A stretch of DNA of 64,000 bases from Chryseobacterium joostei (GTDB lineage Bacteria; Bacteroidota; Bacteroidia; Flavobacteriales; Weeksellaceae), in assembly GCF_003815775.1 (NCBI RefSeq), contig NZ_CP033926.1:1550001-1614000 (forward strand), in the 5' to 3' direction. This document shows positions 8,203-16,268 of the stretch, one piece after another (within the stretch, counting starts at the first letter, position 1; every line of letters starts with the position of its first letter). The position numbers were made by a program, and so were the translations under genes. Under the pieces are notes generated by a model. That model saw only the letters and a program-made list of their open reading frames with translations, ran no database searches and was not told the origin of the DNA.

Positions 8203-8706
8203 CTATTTCAACAGGTTGGTAATCTTTCCTACCAGCCAGTGATCATCACTCTTTATGGCCAAATCCATAATATTGTTGATCTTTCCGGTTACAGAGCTGA
8301 AGTCATTCATCAATTTGATAAACTCCTTGGCTTCCTCTGATTCGTCATCATCAATATTTCTTAATTCTTCCAGAAAGGAAATTACCGGTTCAATCTCTCT
8401 CTTTCTACGTTCCTTGGTAATTTGCTTAAAAAGATACCAAACGTCTTTTTCAGCGACGAAGTACTCCTTTCTATCTCCTTTTATAAATTCTTTTCTTACA
8501 ATCCCCCAATCTATCAAGGCACGAAGATTCATATTAGCATTTCCTCTTGAAATTTCAAGCTGTTCCATTACCTCATCAGTAGATAGTGCTTTACCACTTG
8601 CCAAAAGCAAAGCATGCACCTGTGCCATGGTACGATTGATCCCCCAATTGGTAGCAAAGGTTCCCCAGGTTTGAATGTATTTTTCTTTTGCTTCTGAAAG
8701 TTGCAT
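8203..8706 (-). CDS. GbsR/MarR family transcriptional regulator
   Basis: 167 residues. Winged-helix features: INRTMAQVHALLLASGKALSTDEVMEQLEISRGNANMNLRALIDWGIVRKEFIKGDRKEYF, then a long C-terminal helical part for dimerisation. The 'SRGN.NMNLR.L..WG' recognition helix is typical of the GbsR subgroup. It has its own promoter (TTG-N19-TACATTTG, 8733-8762) overlapping a palindrome that recurs before the downstream operon, so autoregulation and control of the lipid operon are likely. The signal is unknown. Confidence 0.88.
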   Translation of the reverse strand: MQLSEAKEKYIQTWGTFATNWGINRTMAQVHALLLASGKALSTDEVMEQLEISRGNANMNLRALIDWGIVRKEFIKGDRKEYFVAEKDVWYLFKQITKERRKREIEPVISFLEELRNIDDDESEEAKEFIKLMNDFSSVTGKINNIMDLAIKSDDHWLVGKITNLLK

Positions 8707-8732
8707 TTTGTATACTTTTTAAGATTCTGATA

Positions 8733-8762
8733 CAAATGTAATTATATTTTTTGAATTTTCAA
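8733..8762 (-). promoter_or_regulatory. Bacteroidota-type promoter of the GbsR-type gene
   Basis: Read on the minus strand: TTG (8762-8760), a 19-bp spacer and TACATTTG (8740-8733). This is an exact match to the TTG-N19-TAnnTTTG pattern of Bacteroidota primary sigma. The -7 box ends 26 bp before the start codon. Confidence 0.75.
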
Positions 8763-8775
8763 TAATTTTTGAAAA
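8756..8775. promoter_or_regulatory. Predicted operator copy 2 (overlaps the regulator's -33 box)
   Basis: Perfect palindrome TTTTCAA-N6-TTGAAAA covering the -33 element of the regulator promoter. This is the expected position for repression by its own product. A near-identical copy sits at 8145-8164. Confidence 0.6.
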
Positions 8776-8861
8776 TTAATTTAAAATGATGTATTCTCTT
8801 TCCAAAATTAATCTTTCAATCTCCTATAATAAAGGGTTTCAATATATTCAACAAAAAGAAT

Positions 8862-8892
8862 AAAGCCATCTTACAGGTTGTAAAATGGCTTT
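8862..8892. terminator. Terminator of the sigma/VWA/A2M operon
   Basis: Stem AAAGCCAT-CTTACA paired with TGTAAA-ATGGCTTT (8862-8875 with 8879-8892) and a tiny loop, 21 bp downstream of the A2M stop codon on the minus strand. The following T-run is interrupted. Confidence 0.7.
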
Positions 8893-8913
8893 GCTTATAT
8901 TAATGAATATTAT

Positions 8914-11900
8914 TTATGGATCAATTTTCGTGGTTATTCCCTGATTCCAATATTTTGATTCCGGCATATAATAAAGGTATACATTACTCGATTTTCCGGT
9001 ATAGGTTCCTGCAAATTCTACCTTTAAATCAAGATGAATGGTTTTGGTTTCTTCAGCATTAAAATGTTCCCAATATAGCACAAGATAATTGTCAAAAATC
9101 TCATAATAAGAAATTTGTTTTTTATCAATTAGGTCCTTTAATAGAGCATTCTGTAATGTTAATCCTGCAGGAATACCAATCTTCGCAACCGTCATTGGCA
9201 GTTGACCATTGATTTTGTTTTTAACAGTCACTGTCATCCTGTTTGTCTCTCCCACGATAGACTTTTCAGATTTAAGCTTTGTTTCCAATACTAAGGGAAT
9301 ATCAGAACTTGCAGGAGCCTGTAAGGTGTAATATTCATATTCTAATTTGTAAGGAAGCCCTTTTTTCTGTGGATAATAATGTATACTCATCTGGTTTTCA
9401 CCAGATTTATAAGCAGATGCAATACTTATATTGGGTGATACAGCTACATTATTTATTTTAATAATAGGCTTATCATTTCCATAAAGTTTTTCATTTTTTG
9501 AAAAGAATTCGGATAGGGTCTGTATTGCTAAGCTAGTTGCCTGAGTGGAACCAAATCCGTAATGTCCATTATTACTCAAAAGCTTATCAGCGGTTTCGAT
9601 AATTCTCGGTTGGTTTAGCTTTTCATCTTTCTGGAGTGCCATCATATAAAGAGAAAGGGTTTCTGCATTGGCAGATATTCCACCGGAACCCGTAAATGTT
9701 GTTTCTGTTTTAAAATTTTCATCTTCAAATTGTTTATTCAGAATTATCATTAAATCGCTGTATTCTTTAGATTTCCCTAAGTGAGCAGAAGCATTAGCCA
9801 ATAAAGCCAATTGATAAGAGTCCTTTGTTGATAAAGCTCTTTTTAACGTCACCTGATAAGTATCTTCAATTTCATTTTTAAAGCCAAGCTTTGACAATGC
9901 ATACACAACATACATATTTCTGGACCAAGAACGTTCAGAATAAGGAGTGGTTCTTGACTCATACTCCTTTCGTACTTCGAAAAGCCCGTTCCCATTTTTC
10001 TTTGACAAAATAAACGAGGAAAGTCCCTGAATAAGCTTTGGATCTACAACTACATACTTTTTCAGGTCTGTAAACTCCATTAGAGCAAATGCGGAAAGAC
10101 TTACGTCTGATTCGGCAGTATTGAAATATCCGATGCCACCATCCTTATTTTTGTAGCTCAGCATTTTTTGAAATCCTTTTTTAAGATTTCTAATTACCAG
10201 ACTTTCTGTAGAGCTATCAATTTTCTTGCTTGATTTTAAATAATCCAGAATAAAGATATTAGGATAAACCGTGGACGAAAGCTGCTCAAAACAGCCATAT
10301 GGCTCTTTTTTCAATCTTTCCAGATCTTCAAACATCTGCAGGGCAGAATTCTCAAATACATAATAGGATGAATAGAAACTACCGTTGATATATTCCGGAA
10401 TGCTGAACTTTATATCTTCAGTATTATTATTGATTTTTGAAAAGTAATGTGGAAAGCCTTTTTCTTCTACTTTCAATGGAAGAATCATGGTTTCCCGGAA
10501 TTCTCCTGCTCTTACTGTAAACTGAATATTGGAATTCACAACTTCATCGGTCTGCATTTTGACGAACAATCTTCCTGACTCCAAGGGTTTCAGAGTAATC
10601 AAACTATCGGCTTTCATCAGTTTTACATAGTTGGGAACAATAACATCCATCGTCATTGTTCGTGTTTGCTGGGAATTGTTTTTAATAACAACAGGAATGG
10701 TGATTTCATCAGTTCTTGTAAGATATTGTGGGATTTTAGCATCAATTGAAATAAGACTTTGTGCCGCATACGTAGTTTCATCTCTTCCTAAAAGCCCGGA
10801 TGCTGCAATTCCCTCTGTAATGATTCTAAATGTAGTGTTAGCATCGGAGTTATAAAATTCAATTTTTGCTTTACCATTTTTGTCTGTTTCTACTACCGGA
10901 TTCCAGTAAATGGCTTCTCTATAATCAAATCTGTAAGAAGTATTGGTAGTTTTATATTCAGGATAAGCAAATTGACGACTTGTTTCATAGCCGGCAATCT
11001 TATTGCTTGGTATTTCCATAATTGCAAAATACGACTTGGGAGTGATATCTAATTTCATCTGTGTAAGACTATTCATAAAAGAATTAATGATAATAACACC
11101 ATTGGCAGCCCTGCTTCCGTAGATGGATGTGGCTGCAGCATCTTTTAATACGGTAACACTATTAATGTCACTGGGATTGATCATTGTATTAAAATTTTCT
11201 ACTGGTATTCCATCTAAAATATACAATGGACTTTTGTTGGTTAATGAACCAATTCCTCTGATCCTAATATTTCCAGCCTGTTCACCTCCTGTAGGTGTTA
11301 TTGTGACACCAGCTACTTTCCCTTGTAATAAAGATCCTAAATTAGGTTCATTGATTTCAGAGTTTTTGACAACGCTTACAGATGCTATAGTAGCTTTTTT
11401 ATTCATACCGTACCCTACAACAACAACTTCTTCAATCATTTTGTCACTATCCTTATAATAAGAAGAGTCAGATTTCTTAAATTGTGTAGAATTTTTTGTT
11501 AGTACCTCCTTTGGTTTCTCCTTGATTTCAGCTTCTTTTATGATCTCTTCTACATCTATATTGCTAAGCTTCTGTTTAACCAAAGGGTTAATATCCAGAT
11601 TATAAGACAGAATTTTGATATTTATTTTATGCTTTGGCTGAAAAGATTTAGCTATTATTTTATATGAATCATTATCCCCCATGCCTGAGAAGTAGAATTT
11701 ACCATTTTCGGCCGTTGTTTGTTTAAGAATCTCTCCGTGGGATGTTTCTACAAGAAAAACATTGGCCTTTACAGGCTTTTTATTTTCATCCTCTACAACT
11801 CCATACACTGTTCCTTTTTTTTCAGGAAGAAATTTGTATTTACCTGTTTTAAGGACTTCAGGAATAGGTTCAAAATATCTGTACCCGTTGGTTAACATAA

Positions 11901-13425
11901 CAAGATCTAAACTTTTATCTGCTTTTTCTTCTTTTTTGTCAAAATAAAACTGTGGTCTTTCAATCTTTCCTCTCAATTCGGAATCCATCAGCAGCCAAGA
12001 AAGGATATGATTTTGCTTATCATCAGCATATGTCCAAAGCTTATCATCTACCACGCTGATTGCTAGGTTTGCCGGCAAAGGTTTATTGTTTTCATCTGTA
12101 GTTTCAATATCCAGAATTACTTTTTCCCTTGGCTGGTAAAATTTCTTTATTGGTACTATCCTTACATTCATTTGTTGGTTTTTATTGGTAAAAACAACAC
12201 GTTCTGCAAGAGGAATATTATTTTCCAGTATAGTAAATCTGCAAATTCCAATTGGAAGTTCTTTTTCCTGTAATTCAAATGAATTGATCCCGTTTTTTAA
12301 TGTAAATTCTTTGCTGTAAACTTCTTTTCCGCGGAAAGTTCCCTGTAGAACAACTTTCTTTTCCTGGATAGAAGCTATTTTAAATAAAAGCAAATTATGT
12401 TCTGCCTTGATGTTTAACGTTAGACCATCATTTTTAGCTACAGGAAAATTATAAACCTGAGTTATGTTTTCCGGTCTTATTACTTTTGCGTAATAATTAT
12501 CTCCTTTTTTAGGGGTAAAAAGGAAACTTCCCATTCCGAAATTATAAGCAGATACCTCCTCTATTTTTTCATGATTCTGATTGTAGATACCCAAGACAGC
12601 ATCTACCGGTTTTTCAAATTCATCCAGAACTTTAAAGGCTATGTTCTGCTCTATTCCATTGATAAAGGGACCTCCCTCAGGCATGAATTTCACATTTAGA
12701 TTATTCAAAACAATAGGTATATTTCTTGAAATAGATTCTGTAAACCCATCAAAATTGACCTTAATATTCAGAAGTGCATCTGAAGATTTTATAATCTTAG
12801 GAAGTTTAAACTTTAATAGAAATTTTCCTTCTTTATCTGTGACAATCTTTCTTTCTGAAACGGTTTCTCCATTATGCATCGCCATATAATCTGCCTCATA
12901 GAAAGGAATAGGCAGATTGCTCAAACTTCTCATGGAAAAATCTGCTGTCACCTCATCACCGGGACCATATCCTTTTTTAGGAAAATCAAGCTTCATTAAA
13001 ATTCTGGGCGATACAATTTTCTGTAGGGTAATTTCTTTTTCAAAGGCATTTTTACCGTCTTCATTCTGCATCCAGTTAGTATAAGCCCTGATCTTGTAAA
13101 TTCCACCTTTCATATCATCCGTGAAAGAAAAATACCCTTGCGCGTACCCGTTGATAACTTCATACTTTGCTTTTTTCAGGACACTTCCTCCTGGATCAAT
13201 GATTTCAAAATTAACAATCTTGCTGTCTTCTGCGGGAAGATTGTCTGTACCTTTTACCACGTATATTTTAAAGTACATTTCTTCACCAGGTTTATAGAAT
13301 ACATGATTGGTCTGAATATAGGTTTTCTCTTTTTTAAAATCCTGAAATGATTGCTGAGCTTTCAAAAACACTGATGAAAGCAAAAGGTTCAGCAACATGA
13401 TATATGATGTAAATTTGAGATTCAT
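8914..13425 (-). CDS. Alpha-2-macroglobulin family protein carrying an internal TonB-receptor plug
   Basis: 1503 residues, signal peptide about 1-24. Order: MG-type beta domains at about 30-530 (TYIQTNHVFYKPGEEMYFKI opens MG1/MG2); a carboxypeptidase-regulatory-like domain at about 535-605 (GVVEDENKKPVKANVF); then a SusC-type plug at about 664-781, starting EEVVVVGYG and ending SIYGSRAANGVIII, with IRIRGIGSL and ILDGIPVE in between. The A2M core follows (about 830 on, YREAIYWNPVVETDKNGKAK). The thioester site is YGCFEQL with Cys1045 and Gln1048, the C-x-E-Q form able to make the internal thioester that traps proteases. C-terminal MG domains end the protein with no sorting tail. It starts 3 bp after the barrel gene stop. 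A plug inside an A2M is the odd part. No lipobox was seen, so anchoring is unclear. Confidence 0.88.
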   Translation of the reverse strand: MNLKFTSYIMLLNLLLSSVFLKAQQSFQDFKKEKTYIQTNHVFYKPGEEMYFKIYVVKGTDNLPAEDSKIVNFEIIDPGGSVLKKAKYEVINGYAQGYFSFTDDMKGGIYKIRAYTNWMQNEDGKNAFEKEITLQKIVSPRILMKLDFPKKGYGPGDEVTADFSMRSLSNLPIPFYEADYMAMHNGETVSERKIVTDKEGKFLLKFKLPKIIKSSDALLNIKVNFDGFTESISRNIPIVLNNLNVKFMPEGGPFINGIEQNIAFKVLDEFEKPVDAVLGIYNQNHEKIEEVSAYNFGMGSFLFTPKKGDNYYAKVIRPENITQVYNFPVAKNDGLTLNIKAEHNLLLFKIASIQEKKVVLQGTFRGKEVYSKEFTLKNGINSFELQEKELPIGICRFTILENNIPLAERVVFTNKNQQMNVRIVPIKKFYQPREKVILDIETTDENNKPLPANLAISVVDDKLWTYADDKQNHILSWLLMDSELRGKIERPQFYFDKKEEKADKSLDLVMLTNGYRYFEPIPEVLKTGKYKFLPEKKGTVYGVVEDENKKPVKANVFLVETSHGEILKQTTAENGKFYFSGMGDNDSYKIIAKSFQPKHKINIKILSYNLDINPLVKQKLSNIDVEEIIKEAEIKEKPKEVLTKNSTQFKKSDSSYYKDSDKMIEEVVVVGYGMNKKATIASVSVVKNSEINEPNLGSLLQGKVAGVTITPTGGEQAGNIRIRGIGSLTNKSPLYILDGIPVENFNTMINPSDINSVTVLKDAAATSIYGSRAANGVIIINSFMNSLTQMKLDITPKSYFAIMEIPSNKIAGYETSRQFAYPEYKTTNTSYRFDYREAIYWNPVVETDKNGKAKIEFYNSDANTTFRIITEGIAASGLLGRDETTYAAQSLISIDAKIPQYLTRTDEITIPVVIKNNSQQTRTMTMDVIVPNYVKLMKADSLITLKPLESGRLFVKMQTDEVVNSNIQFTVRAGEFRETMILPLKVEEKGFPHYFSKINNNTEDIKFSIPEYINGSFYSSYYVFENSALQMFEDLERLKKEPYGCFEQLSSTVYPNIFILDYLKSSKKIDSSTESLVIRNLKKGFQKMLSYKNKDGGIGYFNTAESDVSLSAFALMEFTDLKKYVVVDPKLIQGLSSFILSKKNGNGLFEVRKEYESRTTPYSERSWSRNMYVVYALSKLGFKNEIEDTYQVTLKRALSTKDSYQLALLANASAHLGKSKEYSDLMIILNKQFEDENFKTETTFTGSGGISANAETLSLYMMALQKDEKLNQPRIIETADKLLSNNGHYGFGSTQATSLAIQTLSEFFSKNEKLYGNDKPIIKINNVAVSPNISIASAYKSGENQMSIHYYPQKKGLPYKLEYEYYTLQAPASSDIPLVLETKLKSEKSIVGETNRMTVTVKNKINGQLPMTVAKIGIPAGLTLQNALLKDLIDKKQISYYEIFDNYLVLYWEHFNAEETKTIHLDLKVEFAGTYTGKSSNVYLYYMPESKYWNQGITTKIDP

Positions 13426-13428
13426 AGG

Positions 13429-16218
13429 TTAAAATTTAAATGAAACAATGCAACCAAATGTTTTAAAGGACGGCAGATTGAAAAAATCCAATCCTTTTCC
13501 ATTATCCATATCATAGAAGTTCTGATTAGGGTCTACTCCTTTATTGGCCTGCCAAAGCACTATATTATCTACATACAATGTTAGCTTCAAAGACCTTTGG
13601 GTATTATTGATAGGAAAATTGGCAGATAAGGAAATATTGTTGACCCTTACATAATCCGCTTTTTGCACATAGTTTTCTGCCACTCCCAAATAGCCATATC
13701 TAGACCATTTGTTTTCCTGAACACTTCGATGAGGATCATAATAATCTACCGGAGTTTGATTGGTATTTCCATTAGCATGAATCCCTTGAAAAATATAATT
13801 TTTTATATTTCTTTCTTCTCCGGAATCATAAGAGCGGCCATAATAATCAAGAACAGCCTGTGTCCCATTCCAAAGATCACCTCCTTTTTTCCACTCCCAA
13901 TTGATATCCAGTGAAAAATTTTTGTAAGATAAACTGTGATTAAACTTCATGACAAAATCAGGACTAGGATCTGCGATAATCTTCATACCATCTGCTTTTT
14001 TAGGAAAACCGGAATCATCAATAATCAATTGTCCATCAGAGTTTCTCTCAAAATAGCTTCCCATTACAGCTCCCAAAACCTGCCCCTCTGTAAGGGTTTT
14101 ATAAATATCCTGAAAACCAGAGACTGCATTATTATTATAACCAGAAGTAACCTGATTTACAATATCATTATATTTAAAAAATGAAATTTTATTGGTAATA
14201 AAAAAATAGTTTCCTAGACGCAGTCGATCATATGCAAAGTTGAATTCATACCCACTGTAGGTATGGTCCGCCATATTTTTTATTTTCAATTGATTGTTTT
14301 CAAATACCGGAAAAACATCATCTGTGATTTTTTTATTGAAATACTCACCCTCAAGACTCATATAATACCCAAAGTTTAGTCTACCTCCAATCTTCCATTC
14401 TTTTGTATTGATGTTAGATAGCCCTTTGAAACTTTCAGCTTCCTTTACTGGAAAATATTGATAATAATTTTCTGCTTTCAACAAAGTAGTTCCATAGGAA
14501 GCATATGATTTTGTAACCTCAGGTTCCGTACTCTGATGAATATAGCTTCCTGAAACTTTAAAGTCATAATTTCTCCAATTAAAAATATTATCAAACCTTA
14601 TATAACCTGCAGCTTTTGGAAGCCAATAATTATTCCTATTTGAAGTATTGGAAATGTAAAATGAATTTCCAAGATTGAAATTAGCTCTAAAATCACCATC
14701 CTGAATTTCCATATTATAATTAAAAATATAATCCTGAGAAGTTCTTTGATAGATATACTTTTTATTTACAAAACTATTGTAAACATCAGATTTTATATCA
14801 TTTAGAATAAAATTAAGATTAAACATATTATTAAAACTATAGCTTCCAAACTCATAGCTTGCCTTTATATTGGAGTGATACAAGCTATTATTCTGAGTTC
14901 TTTCATTGGATATTCCTCCCATGAAACCATAGGTAGATGCCTGATATTGATCCAGATTCCAAAGAAAATTATTTTCATAGGATTGAATTATATCTAGCTT
15001 AAAATCTCCCCAGCTTTTATTAGCATTAAGACCAAACTGCCTTTGACGATTTTGATAGCGGTATTTATCATTCTGCATAGAAAGAAAAGATGGATTATCC
15101 GAATATTGACTGTACCTCCTCTGTGATCCATCATTTAGCAATATCTGCTGCCCGTTTGAAAACGAAATGGGAGTCAGTAATGAATTTTGATATATCCTGT
15201 TGAAAAGTCCAATTCTATTGGTATTTGTAGCCTTATTTTCTTCATATTTAAATGAAAAATCTACCATATAGCCTCCAAAATTTGTCTTAAGTTTTGTTTT
15301 AAAAGAATTAGTCAGGTTAAACTGATCGATGAAATATAATTGACTTTTTTGCTGTCTAAGATCAAGTGTAAGCCTAAGCTTCTCGGCATAATCTCGTTTA
15401 ATGATGGTATTTATGCTCAGTTGATTGCTATTCCCAACCATAACTTTAAACAGATTATTGTTATATCCTTTTGCCTGTTTAAGCCCGTAAGTCAAAGAAA
15501 TTAGCTTTCCATTCTGATCATACTTGTAAGGCTGACCGTCAAATGCAAGTGTAGAAATATCCGGTCCGAAACTAAACATTTCACCTGTTTCAGGTCCTTT
15601 CCAGGCAAGGTTGCCGTTTTCTGATCTTCCTTGAACGTATCTGCGCTGGGTTGCTGGAAAAGCATTATGACTTTTAATATCCATAGAAGAAGTAAAGTTA
15701 CCATTCACAACTAGTGTCCATTGACTTAGTTTTTTCAGGGTATAAGTACTATCTTTTCTTAGCTTCAGTTTTCTTATGCCATTAAAATCTTTGTCAGAAT
15801 GTTTGCTTAAAATTGTTTTAGCATTATCTATACTAAATTCGTCACGGTCTTTATTTGAAACGAGGCTGTCGTATGCCTTGCTATAAATATTTCCAACCTT
15901 TTTATTGTCTACCTGATTTTTGAGAATATTTTTCAATTCGTTCAACCTATATGATGGAACTACTTCTGTATTCTTACCTTGATTCCATACTAAAGTATCA
16001 TAGGGTTTAGCTGCAATAATAGCAAATCCCTCAGCATCAGTCAATTCGTAGACGCCACTATTTTTATTATAAACTTTTAGGAAGTTCTCTGCTTTATTTT
16101 TTTGGTTTAAAAACTTTCCTGAATAATATAAATTCGAGTTTTGTGCCTGCAATGCCGTAATCGTAAACGGCAACAGCAATAAATAGTTTTTTTTCATCTT
16201 CATGGTAATGTTTCTCAA
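13429..16218 (-). CDS. SusC-like outer-membrane beta-barrel lacking a plug domain
   Basis: 929 residues (start may be the internal MKMKK, 15 bases in). Signal peptide through LQAQ. The first ~60 mature residues resemble a carboxypeptidase-like domain (YELTDAEGFAIIAAKPYDTLVW). Where SusC proteins have the plug, there is only about 90 residues of charged sequence without VxVGYG, RG.GS or GxxAxNGVI motifs. From about residue 195 the SusC barrel begins (YVQGRSENGNLAWKGPETGE, FDGQPYKYDQNGK) and runs to the typical last strand ending FKTFGCIVSFKF. Plug domains are instead found in the proteins on both sides. Likely an outer-membrane channel or receptor whose gate is supplied by a neighbour (inference). 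Confidence 0.85.
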   Translation of the reverse strand: MRNITMKMKKNYLLLLPFTITALQAQNSNLYYSGKFLNQKNKAENFLKVYNKNSGVYELTDAEGFAIIAAKPYDTLVWNQGKNTEVVPSYRLNELKNILKNQVDNKKVGNIYSKAYDSLVSNKDRDEFSIDNAKTILSKHSDKDFNGIRKLKLRKDSTYTLKKLSQWTLVVNGNFTSSMDIKSHNAFPATQRRYVQGRSENGNLAWKGPETGEMFSFGPDISTLAFDGQPYKYDQNGKLISLTYGLKQAKGYNNNLFKVMVGNSNQLSINTIIKRDYAEKLRLTLDLRQQKSQLYFIDQFNLTNSFKTKLKTNFGGYMVDFSFKYEENKATNTNRIGLFNRIYQNSLLTPISFSNGQQILLNDGSQRRYSQYSDNPSFLSMQNDKYRYQNRQRQFGLNANKSWGDFKLDIIQSYENNFLWNLDQYQASTYGFMGGISNERTQNNSLYHSNIKASYEFGSYSFNNMFNLNFILNDIKSDVYNSFVNKKYIYQRTSQDYIFNYNMEIQDGDFRANFNLGNSFYISNTSNRNNYWLPKAAGYIRFDNIFNWRNYDFKVSGSYIHQSTEPEVTKSYASYGTTLLKAENYYQYFPVKEAESFKGLSNINTKEWKIGGRLNFGYYMSLEGEYFNKKITDDVFPVFENNQLKIKNMADHTYSGYEFNFAYDRLRLGNYFFITNKISFFKYNDIVNQVTSGYNNNAVSGFQDIYKTLTEGQVLGAVMGSYFERNSDGQLIIDDSGFPKKADGMKIIADPSPDFVMKFNHSLSYKNFSLDINWEWKKGGDLWNGTQAVLDYYGRSYDSGEERNIKNYIFQGIHANGNTNQTPVDYYDPHRSVQENKWSRYGYLGVAENYVQKADYVRVNNISLSANFPINNTQRSLKLTLYVDNIVLWQANKGVDPNQNFYDMDNGKGLDFFNLPSFKTFGCIVSFKF

Positions 16219-16268
16219 AATAAGTAAAAAAGAAATTCCCGGAGAAATTTCTTTTTCTTTATTTATTA

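Noticed and set aside
10631..12889. Several plus-strand ORFs inside the A2M gene
   Set aside because: They are antisense shadows of a 1503-codon gene with clear domain order and have no promoter-like elements.
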